Source: Treponema sp.
GTDB lineage: Bacteria > Spirochaetota > Spirochaetia > Treponematales > Breznakiellaceae
Direction of reading: 5' to 3'
NCBI GenBank assembly: GCA_031266095.1
Contig: JAISBR010000032.1
Span: forward strand, 1 to 29,865
DNA length: 29,865 nt
Made by a program: the position numbers and the translations under genes. Below are positions 23,361-29,865 of the stretch, piece by piece; position 1 is the first letter of the stretch, and the number at the start of each line of letters is the position of its first letter. Below the pieces are notes generated by a model. That model made no database searches and was not told the DNA's origin. It saw only the letters and a program-made list of their open reading frames with translations.

Positions 23361-25046
23361 TTATTTTTGCTGTTTCAGGCGGTATTCCCTGGGGGAAAGG
23401 CCGGCGTTCTTCTTAAAAATAAAACTGAAATAATGGGGATCGCTAAAACCGGTTTCGTAGGCAATGTCCGCGCTCTTCATGGCGGTATTTTCCAGAAGCT
23501 GTTTTGCCTTTTCAATCCGTACCCTGGTAAGGTATTCAACAAAATTTTCCCCTGTTTCCTGAGAAAATACGGCGCTGAAATGGTTGGGGCTTATCCCTAC
23601 ATGGGACGCCACCGTATGAAGGGAAATATCCTGTTCCCGAAAATTCCGGGCAATGTATTCCTTTGCCTTTACAATCACCGACTGATAGCGCCCCCGGGTC
23701 CGGGAATTCCGGAATTCAATCACCGCGGCAAAGAGGGCCCGTATCTTTTCATAAAAAATATCACGGGAAGCGACAATTTCATGTAGTCCCGGCGGGGTCA
23801 GGCTAAAGGGAATGATTTTTTTTGTTTCCCCTCCCAGATCTTCTATGACCTTGGAAGCGGCCACGATAAGCTCCCCCAGGATAAAATATTCGAGAATCCG
23901 GTTTTCGTCGCGGCTATCCTGTAAGATGCCGGTCAATTCACCGATTATCCCGTCCAGGTCTTTTTTAGCGGCATAGCGGAATTTGGCCAGGAACATATCG
24001 CTGTCAATATCAAGCAGACCGGTGTCGTCGGAATTTCCCTCACCCACCGTTTCATCGTATCCCGCGACGCCGGGCAGGGAGCCGGCGCTCTGGCGCAGGG
24101 CAATCAGGGAGGCCTTGTTATAGGAATCGTGCAGCTTACCCAGCCGGTCGGCCACGGAACCTATGGCGACGACAGCCCGGCATCCCAGGTTCCGTTCGGC
24201 TTCGTGCAGTGCCGCCTGGGCGATGGTGTAAACGGCTTCTTTGATGTTTTCGCTCATTTCCTGGACCGCCCCGCCGGCGGCGGACTCGCCGTTCTGCGGG
24301 AAGGGGGGGGCTTCGGTCCCCTTAACCAGCAGGGCCAGGCTTTTTTCGTCCCGCTGGAAAAGAATGACATTGTCGTATTTTTCCGTTATGGAACCGATGA
24401 TAAGCTTCAGGCGAAGCAATTGGGAAATATCCCTGCCGCCTGCGGGGACGCCGCCTCCGTCCGTGCCGGTCACGCCGGGTATAATACCGATTATCGCGGT
24501 AATGTACGATGAAGCGATGAGGTCTATGTTGAAATCCCTGGCCCTTTCTATGGCTTCCGCTGCAGGAACCCTGCCGGAGACCACGTCAAGGAGCCAGCGG
24601 TCCCGCAGCACGTCGGAATGGGACTGCACCTGCCGCCGCAGATGTTCAATGCTCCGCAGGTTTTCCGTTTCCTCGTTGATACGTCCGGCGATTTTATTTA
24701 AGGCGGCGATCATGTCCTTGGCGGATACGGGCTTTAAGAGGTATTCTTCAACGCCTATGGAGATTGCTTCCTGGGCGAATTTAAATTCATCGTGCCCGGA
24801 AAGGATGATGATCTTTATCCAGGGCATGGTCTTTTTGACAATTCGGGAAAGGGCGAGACCGTCCATAAAAGGCATTTTAATATCCGTGATAAGGATATCG
24901 GGTTTTACATCCTTCAGGATCGACAGGGCCATTTCGCCGTCCGGTGCCTCCCCGGAAAGCACATAACCGGTATCTTCCCAGGGGATGTTGTTGCGTATCC
25001 CCTCGCGTACCACGATCTCGTCTTCCACAAGAAAGACCTTATACAC
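23361..25046 (-). CDS. YesN-type response regulator with AraC DNA-binding domain
   Basis: A 561-residue regulator. Residues 1-120 are a receiver with acidic pocket VEDE, the phospho-accepting Asp55 in ILITDIKMPFMDG and Lys105 in YLLKPVS. The middle (about 130-450) is a long linker with no motif I can name. The last 110 residues are an AraC-type double helix-turn-helix (HTVASHVGISPNHFSAVFSQ, then IAYETGFSDPHYFSFIFKK). I chose the GTG at 25046, with GGAG seven bases upstream. It overlaps the kinase stop by eight bases. Together with the YesM-type kinase it should activate genes for carbohydrate uptake, most plausibly the ytf operon that starts 165 bases downstream. A run of eight C in the coding strand lies at 24303-24310. 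Confidence 0.92.
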   Translation of the reverse strand: MYKVFLVEDEIVVREGIRNNIPWEDTGYVLSGEAPDGEMALSILKDVKPDILITDIKMPFMDGLALSRIVKKTMPWIKIIILSGHDEFKFAQEAISIGVEEYLLKPVSAKDMIAALNKIAGRINEETENLRSIEHLRRQVQSHSDVLRDRWLLDVVSGRVPAAEAIERARDFNIDLIASSYITAIIGIIPGVTGTDGGGVPAGGRDISQLLRLKLIIGSITEKYDNVILFQRDEKSLALLVKGTEAPPFPQNGESAAGGAVQEMSENIKEAVYTIAQAALHEAERNLGCRAVVAIGSVADRLGKLHDSYNKASLIALRQSAGSLPGVAGYDETVGEGNSDDTGLLDIDSDMFLAKFRYAAKKDLDGIIGELTGILQDSRDENRILEYFILGELIVAASKVIEDLGGETKKIIPFSLTPPGLHEIVASRDIFYEKIRALFAAVIEFRNSRTRGRYQSVIVKAKEYIARNFREQDISLHTVASHVGISPNHFSAVFSQETGENFVEYLTRVRIEKAKQLLENTAMKSADIAYETGFSDPHYFSFIFKKNAGLSPREYRLKQQK

Positions 25047-26565
25047 CGGAGGTCTCCAATACCCTGCCGGCGGCGAGGGCTTCGGCAATGTTCCGCGCCT
25101 CGGCGGCGGCCGGGATTTTCAGGGTAACGGCGGTTCCTTCCCTGTAGACGCTGACTATGTGCAGAAGGTCCTTGCGGTTGTAATAGAGTTCCAGGCGCTT
25201 ACTCACATTGTAAAGCCCATAGCCGTCCGTGTTGTCCTCACCGGGAAAGGCCTCTCCCGAAAAGCGCCGACCGAGTTCCATGATCCGCTCCGGCATCATG
25301 CCTATACCGTTATCCTCAACCCTAAAGCAGAGGAAGTCCGATTCCTTCCAGCCCTTCACCCGTATGATGCCCCGGCCCCGCTTGTTTTTGATTCCGTGAT
25401 AGAGGGCGTTCTCCACCAGGGGCTGGAGCAGCAGCTTGAGAATACAGTGATCTTCCATTTCTTTTTCACAGTCCACGGAATAATCCAGAATGTCCCGGTA
25501 GCGGATCTTCTGTATGGTCAGATAACTTTTGATATGGGTAAATTCATCCCTGACGCTGACCCATTCCCTGCCCTGGTTAAGGGAGAGGCGGAAGAAATCG
25601 GAGAATGCCCTGGTAATGGAAATTACTTCCTCATAACGGTTCCCTTCGGCGAGCCATACGATTGAATCCAGGGTATTATAGAGGAAATGGGGCGTTATCT
25701 GGGCCTGGAGGGCCATCATCTGGGATTTCTGAAGGTTTTTCTGTTCCTCCACATTAGCCGCGATAAGGGTTTTGATTTCTCCCGCCAGCGTATTAAGATC
25801 CTCCGTAAGGGTATGGAATTCCTCAACCCGCACCGGTTCCGCCCGCGCGTCAAGATCCCCCACGGCGATACGGCCGGAAAGAGAGACCAGGGAATTAATG
25901 GAACGGTTCACATTGGAGGATACCGAAATTTGTACAAAGACCGAAAAAGCCGCAGCCAGAACGATGACCACGATTTCCATGATACCCACAAAATACTCCC
26001 GGTGTTTTATCTGTTCGTTTTCCGCCGCCGCGGATTCAATTTCCAGCACAATAAAATCCTGGAGTATTTCCGACACAAGGCCTGAGACGCCCCGGATTTC
26101 ATCCAGAATAGCCTCATTTTCCGTTACCGGAAATCCGTTTTCCATCTGGCTTCCCAGCCTGTCCACATAACGCGCCAGGGTATTCATCGCCCGCCCGGCT
26201 ACTTCCAGCAGATGCTGGTTTTCTATGGTGGTGGTAGTGGCCATGATAGCGTTGAGCTGAACGTTGATGTCCTCGATAATAGCGTACTGCCGCCCGCTGG
26301 TGAAGGACTTATTGCCGGCCACAATATCCCACAATTCGTTGCTTATGCCGGTCTTCACGATTTGGTTAAGCCGGTTTGTTTTATCCACATTGGTGATAAG
26401 CCGGTCATAACTGAGGGTATTGTACAGGGAAAACACCACGCTGACGATCAGGGGAAAAAGCAGAAACGCGATGATTACAATGTGGCTGTTCTTTATGGTT
26501 TTAATGATACTGGAGCCGATAAAGAAAGACCGTATCTTTCCGATAGACTGCCACCGCTCATTCAC
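25039..26565 (-). CDS. YesM-type sensor histidine kinase
   Basis: A membrane sensor kinase, 508 residues from the GTG at 26565. It has TM1 at about 28-49 and TM2 at about 191-215, enclosing an extracytoplasmic domain of about 140 residues. A HAMP linker, a His_kinase domain with phospho-accepting His293 in QITPHFLYNTLDSIVW, and an ATPase domain with LLQPLVENALYHGI, VEDNGIGM and DGYGLYNVSKRL follow. This layout is YesM/LytS-like. A longer frame reaches 26772 inside the upstream lipoprotein gene and is unlikely. The GTG is one base past that gene's stop, with GGGG ten bases upstream. The external domain is small for binding a sugar directly; the adjacent sugar-binding lipoprotein probably supplies the ligand signal. 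Confidence 0.92.
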   Translation of the reverse strand: MNERWQSIGKIRSFFIGSSIIKTIKNSHIVIIAFLLFPLIVSVVFSLYNTLSYDRLITNVDKTNRLNQIVKTGISNELWDIVAGNKSFTSGRQYAIIEDINVQLNAIMATTTTIENQHLLEVAGRAMNTLARYVDRLGSQMENGFPVTENEAILDEIRGVSGLVSEILQDFIVLEIESAAAENEQIKHREYFVGIMEIVVIVLAAAFSVFVQISVSSNVNRSINSLVSLSGRIAVGDLDARAEPVRVEEFHTLTEDLNTLAGEIKTLIAANVEEQKNLQKSQMMALQAQITPHFLYNTLDSIVWLAEGNRYEEVISITRAFSDFFRLSLNQGREWVSVRDEFTHIKSYLTIQKIRYRDILDYSVDCEKEMEDHCILKLLLQPLVENALYHGIKNKRGRGIIRVKGWKESDFLCFRVEDNGIGMMPERIMELGRRFSGEAFPGEDNTDGYGLYNVSKRLELYYNRKDLLHIVSVYREGTAVTLKIPAAAEARNIAEALAAGRVLETSGV

Positions 26566-26566
26566 G

Positions 26567-27550
26567 CTAATAACCCCGGGGCTCAAGATCGGAATAATCT
26601 GTGCCCTCGTAAAACACCGTTTCGTCCACATGGATAAGGCGGGGAATTTCGCCGCCCCTGGCGAGCCGCTGGGCGAGGGAGAGGATTTGGGGACCCTGTT
26701 TAGGGTTGCACTCAATGACACAGTTGACTTCGCCCCGCTGCAGGGCATCAACGGCGGCCTGTTCCGCGTCAACGGTTACGATGACGATGTCCCTGCCGGG
26801 AAGAATGCCCTGTTCCTCCATGGCGTCAAGGGCGCCCAGGGTCATGCCGTCGTTATGGGAAAAAATGGCGTCAATGGCACTATAGTTTTCTAAAATCGAC
26901 CGCATGAGCTCGTAGCCTTTGGAACGCAGGAAATCACCGGACGCACTGTACATAATTTCAAACCCAGGGTAATCCGCCAACACTTCCCGAAAACCGGCGG
27001 CCCTGCCGTCGGCGGCGGAGGAACCGACGGTGCCGTAAAGCTCGACAATGCGGATAGGGAGCTTCGATGTCCGGTCTTCGAATTTCCTGATCAGGAAATT
27101 TGCCGCGTTTCGCCCTTCCAGTACGCTGTCGGTTCCGATATATCCGGCATAGAGACTTTCGTCCTGAATGTCAATTTTCCGGTCCGTTACCAGTACCGGA
27201 ATCCCCGCGTCCCGCGCTTCCTCGAGGACATTCTCCCAACCGGTGGACACAATGGGCACAAAGGCTATGACATCCACCTGGTAGGCGATAAAGGAACGAA
27301 TAGCCTTAATCTGGTTTTCTTGTTTTTGTTCGGCATTGGAAAAGAGCAGCTGCACCCCGGCGTCCGCGGCGGCGCTCTGGACCGAACGAGTGTGGCAGTT
27401 CCGCCAGGCGCTTTCCGCGCCTATCTGGGAGAACCCCAGTATAATACCCGTTTCCGGAAGGGCCTCCCTCGCGGTTCCCTTTGTCCGGTTTCCGCAGGCG
27501 CCTGCTACAAGCGTGAGGATACAGGCTGCTAACAAAAACTTCACTCGCAT
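26567..27550 (-). CDS. Sugar-binding lipoprotein, YtfQ-like, probable sensor component
   Basis: A 327-residue periplasmic-binding-protein type 1 with a lipoprotein signal: basic start, hydrophobic LLAACILTLVAGA and lipobox Cys19 (AGAC). The mature part mirrors YtfQ: ILGFSQIGAESAWRNCHTRS, QKQENQIKAIRSFI, FVPIVSTGWE, ELYGTVGSSAADGRAAGF, SGDFLRSKGYELM, SHNDGMTLGALDAMEEQG and CNPKQGP. It is a paralogue of the transporter's YtfQ, but it sits first in an operon with a YesM kinase and a YesN regulator, not with permeases. The likely role is sensing the same sugar and touching the kinase's external domain. Its lipid anchor would keep it near the kinase. That role is inference; a second binding protein for the transporter is the alternative. 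Confidence 0.9.
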   Translation of the reverse strand: MRVKFLLAACILTLVAGACGNRTKGTAREALPETGIILGFSQIGAESAWRNCHTRSVQSAAADAGVQLLFSNAEQKQENQIKAIRSFIAYQVDVIAFVPIVSTGWENVLEEARDAGIPVLVTDRKIDIQDESLYAGYIGTDSVLEGRNAANFLIRKFEDRTSKLPIRIVELYGTVGSSAADGRAAGFREVLADYPGFEIMYSASGDFLRSKGYELMRSILENYSAIDAIFSHNDGMTLGALDAMEEQGILPGRDIVIVTVDAEQAAVDALQRGEVNCVIECNPKQGPQILSLAQRLARGGEIPRLIHVDETVFYEGTDYSDLEPRGY

Positions 27551-27582
27551 AAAAGGATATACCTGACGGATAGTCTCTATGT

Positions 27583-27611
27583 ATACTACCTGACAAATTC
27601 CCCCCGGTCAA
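27583..27611 (-). promoter_or_regulatory. Promoter of the sensor operon
   Basis: TTGACC (27606-27611) and TAGTAT (27583-27588), spacer 17 bases, on the minus strand. The expected start lies near 27576, giving a leader of about 25 bases before the lipoprotein ATG at 27550. No strong ribosome site follows (CAGG only). Confidence 0.6.
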
Positions 27612-27657
27612 CACAACCCATAATCCCGTACAGGGCCGGTATACTTGCTTTTTACTT

Positions 27658-27694
27658 GAGGCTGTTCCAAAACTTCAGTTGTGGAACAGCAGCC
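27658..27694. repeat. Dispersed palindrome, copy B
   Basis: GAGGCTGTTCCAAAACT, TC and then AGTTGTGGAACAGCAGCC form a hairpin with a 9-bp outer stem (27661-27669 with 27682-27690) and an inner AACT/AGTT. It matches the palindrome at 6623-6665 apart from a few changes. A T-rich run follows at 27723-27735. It lies between divergent genes, not at a gene end. Confidence 0.7.
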
Positions 27695-27747
27695 TTGTTT
27701 TGGAATGAGCTCGAGAATTCGGTTTTTTTTCTTTGTATGTCATAATT

Positions 27748-27778
27748 CTGACACAATTTCAGGCTAGATTTTTATAAA
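27748..27778 (+). promoter_or_regulatory. Possible promoter of the metal-handling gene
   Basis: CTGACA (27748-27753) and TATAAA (27773-27778) or TTATAA one base earlier, spacing 18-19 bases, on the plus strand. The predicted start falls close to the GAAGGAGG site, giving a short leader. Only moderately convincing. Confidence 0.35.
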
Positions 27779-27800
27779 GAGAAGGAGGCTTGAAGGCCGC

Positions 27801-29702
27801 ATGAAAACACAAACCATCCGTATCGGGGGCATGACCTGTGTAAGCTGCCGGGACCGGATTGAAAAAACCCTGAAAAGTACCGTGGGGGTTGAGGAAGCGG
27901 CGGTCAATTTCAATACCGGGACCGCCGCCGTCACCTACAACGCCTCGGTGCTTACCTTTAGCGAGATTAAGGCGGCTATTGAAAAACTGGGCTATACGGT
28001 TTTGGAAGGGAAGGGGGGAACGCCGGTTTCAGAGCTTATCGGGACGCTGGTGATTATTCTCGCGCTCTACGTGCTTTTGCGGGCTTGGGGGATTGGCAGC
28101 CTGACCTCGGCCTTCCCGCTGGCGGAGGCCGGCATGGGCTACGGGATGCTGTTCGTCATCGGGCTGATTACCTCGGTTCACTGCGTTGCCATGTGCGGGG
28201 GGATTAACCTGTCCCAGTGTATCCCTTCCGCCGCGGTGACGCCGGCAGCCGGAAGGCGAGGGGAGGCGCTGTTTCCCGCGGTTTTTTACAACGCGGGCCG
28301 GGTCGTTTCGTATACCGCCGCGGGCGTTATTGCCGGGGCCCTGGGACAGGCGGTTACCGTGTCCGGACGCTTCCGGGGCATAGTGCAGTTAACCGCGGGG
28401 GTTTTCATGGTGATCATGGGGATCAACATGCTGGGTATTTTCCAGGGTTCCCTGGGAAGGGCGCTCCGCCGCGTGAACCCGCGGATGCCGAAAATCTTTA
28501 CCCGGAAGATGGGTGGACAAAGGGCCGGAAGCGGGAGCCCCCTCTTAATCGGGCTCCTCAACGGACTTATGCCCTGCGGCCCCTTACAGGCCATGCAGCT
28601 CTACGCCCTTTCCACCGGCAGCCCCGTTGCCGGGGGGATTTCCATGTTTCTGTTCAGCATGGGGACGGTTCCGCTGATGTTCGGTATCGGGGCTTTGAGT
28701 TCGGCGCTGAGCAGGAAATTTACCCACAGGGTGATGAAGGTTGGGGCGATCCTCGTAACGGTGATGGGAATGACCATGTTTACCTACGGTTACGGCCTTT
28801 CGGGGTTTAGTTTTGACTTTGCCGGCCGGGCGGCCGCCGCGATAAACCCCTTCTCCCCAAGGCGGGCGGCCTTCCGATACGGGGAAACCGGGGAAGCCGG
28901 GACAAGCGCGTTCCGGCCGGTCATTGAAAACGGCGTACAGATTGTCAACTCTACCCTGAGCGGCGGGCGGTATCCGGCGATCACGGTACAACAGGGGATT
29001 CCGGTAAAGTGGACCATCAACGCCCCGGCGGGAAGCATCAACGGCTGTAACAACCGTATGATCATCCGGGAATACCGGATCGAACACCGCTTTGCGCCCG
29101 GGGAAAACGTCATTGAGTTTACCCCGGAGCGGGCGGGCAGGTTTCCCTACTCCTGCTGGATGGGCATGATCCGCAGTTCCATCACCGTGGTGGAGGAGGG
29201 AGAGAGCGTGGCCGCTGAACCGGGCCTTGACCCCAGCCCGGCCGGCGTGGTAATCCCCACGGACCGCGTTGTGCTGGCCGAAATGCGGGGGGCGGAAACA
29301 TACGGCGTTCCCTATCAGGCCGTTACCGTCAGCCTGCGGGACGACGGCATAGAACCGGCGCTTATCGTGCTGCAACGGGGCGTTCCGGCGCTGTGGACGG
29401 TTCATAACGATTCCCTTGATCCGGGGAACAGCGCTCTTATTATTCCGGCCTATTATTCGCGGCTGGACATAGAGCAGGGGGACAACCTTATTCAGTTGAT
29501 GCCCGCCGGTGATTTCGATTTTTCTACCGGGGACAATGTGTTCTACGGGTATGTGAAGGTGGTCGACGATCTCGCCGGCGTGGACCCCGCTGCAATCGAG
29601 GCGATACAGACGGAGGTTGCCGGTTTTGAGACCCACATATACCCCGACGTGTATTTCGAGGCAACGTCCGGCGGCGGGTGCTGCGGCGGCATGGGAGGGT
29701 AA
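27801..29702 (+). CDS. HMA - TauE/SafE-like membrane - double cupredoxin fusion protein, probable copper handling
   Basis: A 633-residue fusion. Residues 1-70: heavy-metal-associated domain with GGMTCVSCRDRIEKTL (Cys13, Cys16). Residues 75-335: a six-to-seven-helix membrane domain of the SafE/DsbD-like (UreH) type with conserved LITSVHCVAMCGG (His127, Cys128, Cys132) and LNGLMPCGPLQAMQ (Cys259). Residues 375-465: cupredoxin-like, with PVKWTINAP, Cys416 and FPYSCWMGMIRSSI, where Cys452 and Met454/456 are plausible copper ligands. Residues 495-590: a second cupredoxin-like domain in which the SCWMGM position reads STGDNV, so it should not bind copper the same way. The end is GGGCCGGMGG, another possible metal clasp. 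GGAGG lies 12 bases and AAGG five bases before the ATG. No partner gene is visible on this side of the window. Metal identity is inference from the HMA and cupredoxin families. Confidence 0.88.
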   Translation: MKTQTIRIGGMTCVSCRDRIEKTLKSTVGVEEAAVNFNTGTAAVTYNASVLTFSEIKAAIEKLGYTVLEGKGGTPVSELIGTLVIILALYVLLRAWGIGSLTSAFPLAEAGMGYGMLFVIGLITSVHCVAMCGGINLSQCIPSAAVTPAAGRRGEALFPAVFYNAGRVVSYTAAGVIAGALGQAVTVSGRFRGIVQLTAGVFMVIMGINMLGIFQGSLGRALRRVNPRMPKIFTRKMGGQRAGSGSPLLIGLLNGLMPCGPLQAMQLYALSTGSPVAGGISMFLFSMGTVPLMFGIGALSSALSRKFTHRVMKVGAILVTVMGMTMFTYGYGLSGFSFDFAGRAAAAINPFSPRRAAFRYGETGEAGTSAFRPVIENGVQIVNSTLSGGRYPAITVQQGIPVKWTINAPAGSINGCNNRMIIREYRIEHRFAPGENVIEFTPERAGRFPYSCWMGMIRSSITVVEEGESVAAEPGLDPSPAGVVIPTDRVVLAEMRGAETYGVPYQAVTVSLRDDGIEPALIVLQRGVPALWTVHNDSLDPGNSALIIPAYYSRLDIEQGDNLIQLMPAGDFDFSTGDNVFYGYVKVVDDLAGVDPAAIEAIQTEVAGFETHIYPDVYFEATSGGGCCGGMGG

Positions 29703-29865
29703 TGTAAAAAAGAAAGATTTACCGCGAAGGCGAAAAAGTCGAATAAGTAGTGCGACACGAGGTCGCTTGAATAGCTGACTAAGATATGAAAAGGAGGTGA
29801 GGAAAAGAAACATATCCTTCGGTCTACCCCTTCCATGTGGGGTAATGCTACCCGCCGGTGCGTCT
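29703..29865. other. Unresolved 3' edge, strong Shine-Dalgarno without a start
   Basis: After the fusion gene a weak hairpin (GCGAC-ACGAG-GTCGC, near 29751-29766) may terminate it. AAGGAGGTGA (29791-29800) is a near-perfect ribosome site, but no ATG, GTG or TTG lies 5-12 bases after it. An ATG at 29786 stops after four codons. TACCCC...GGGGTA further on can pair. It may be the leader of a gene or an RNA element beyond the window. Confidence 0.4.

Noticed and set aside
27707..27720. GAGCTCGAGAATTC, which looks like a cloning polylinker (SacI/XhoI/EcoRI)
   Set aside because: Only 14 bases, flanked by native-looking sequence with no vector similarity; more likely chance.
29789..29800. AAGGAGGTGA as the complement of a 16S rRNA 3' end
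   Set aside because: The reverse strand lacks the conserved rRNA sequence before CCTCC, so no rRNA gene is present.
28584..29813. 409-codon minus-strand frame opposite the metal-handling gene
   Set aside because: The plus strand has clear HMA, membrane and cupredoxin motifs; the minus frame is low-complexity with no motif.

Overview
The window looks like a spirochaete chromosome segment, most likely a gut-type Treponema. This is an inference from gene families, the lipoprotein style and the -10 sequences. GC is fairly high, and all intact genes but two lie on the minus strand. No phage, transposase, rRNA or CRISPR array is visible. One tRNA (Pro, GGG) is present.

Layout. 1-1907: the 3' part of a hybrid sensor kinase with two receiver domains. 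1966-3470: an accessory patch with a lone CopG/BrnA-type antitoxin behind a perfect sigma70 promoter, a 5'-truncated VapC remnant, and a small membrane protein flanked by two strong palindromes. 3476-6520: a decayed, twice-frameshifted repeat-rich surface protein. 6704-10352: an orphan oligopeptide-transporter ATPase, tRNA-Pro, gpmI, and a noncoding spacer with eight 23-bp tandem repeats. 10353-11864: a secreted transglutaminase-like/TPR protein.

11900-18174 is the most notable region: a compact seven-gene minus-strand operon, cysM-mec-cysO-moeZ-encapsulin-cysteine desulfurase-serine acetyltransferase. It joins a family 2A (SrpI-like) encapsulin and its cysteine desulfurase cargo to a complete CysO-thiocarboxylate cysteine pathway. 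The parts are the sulfur carrier, its E1/rhodanese activator, its JAMM hydrolase, the synthase and the enzyme that makes the activated serine. The carrier has an unusual tail after its Gly-Gly. The operon has a consensus promoter with nested palindromes just downstream of the -10.

18437-27550 is a galactofuranose/ribose-type ABC transporter (ytfQ-ytfR-ytfT-yjfF). Upstream lies a three-gene sensing cassette: a YtfQ-like lipoprotein, a YesM-type histidine kinase and a YesN-type AraC response regulator. The binding-protein paralogue probably senses the sugar that the transporter imports. 27801-29702 (plus strand) encodes a fusion of an HMA metal-binding domain, a TauE/SafE-like membrane domain and two cupredoxin-like domains, probably for copper handling. 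The last 160 bases hold no gene I can identify.
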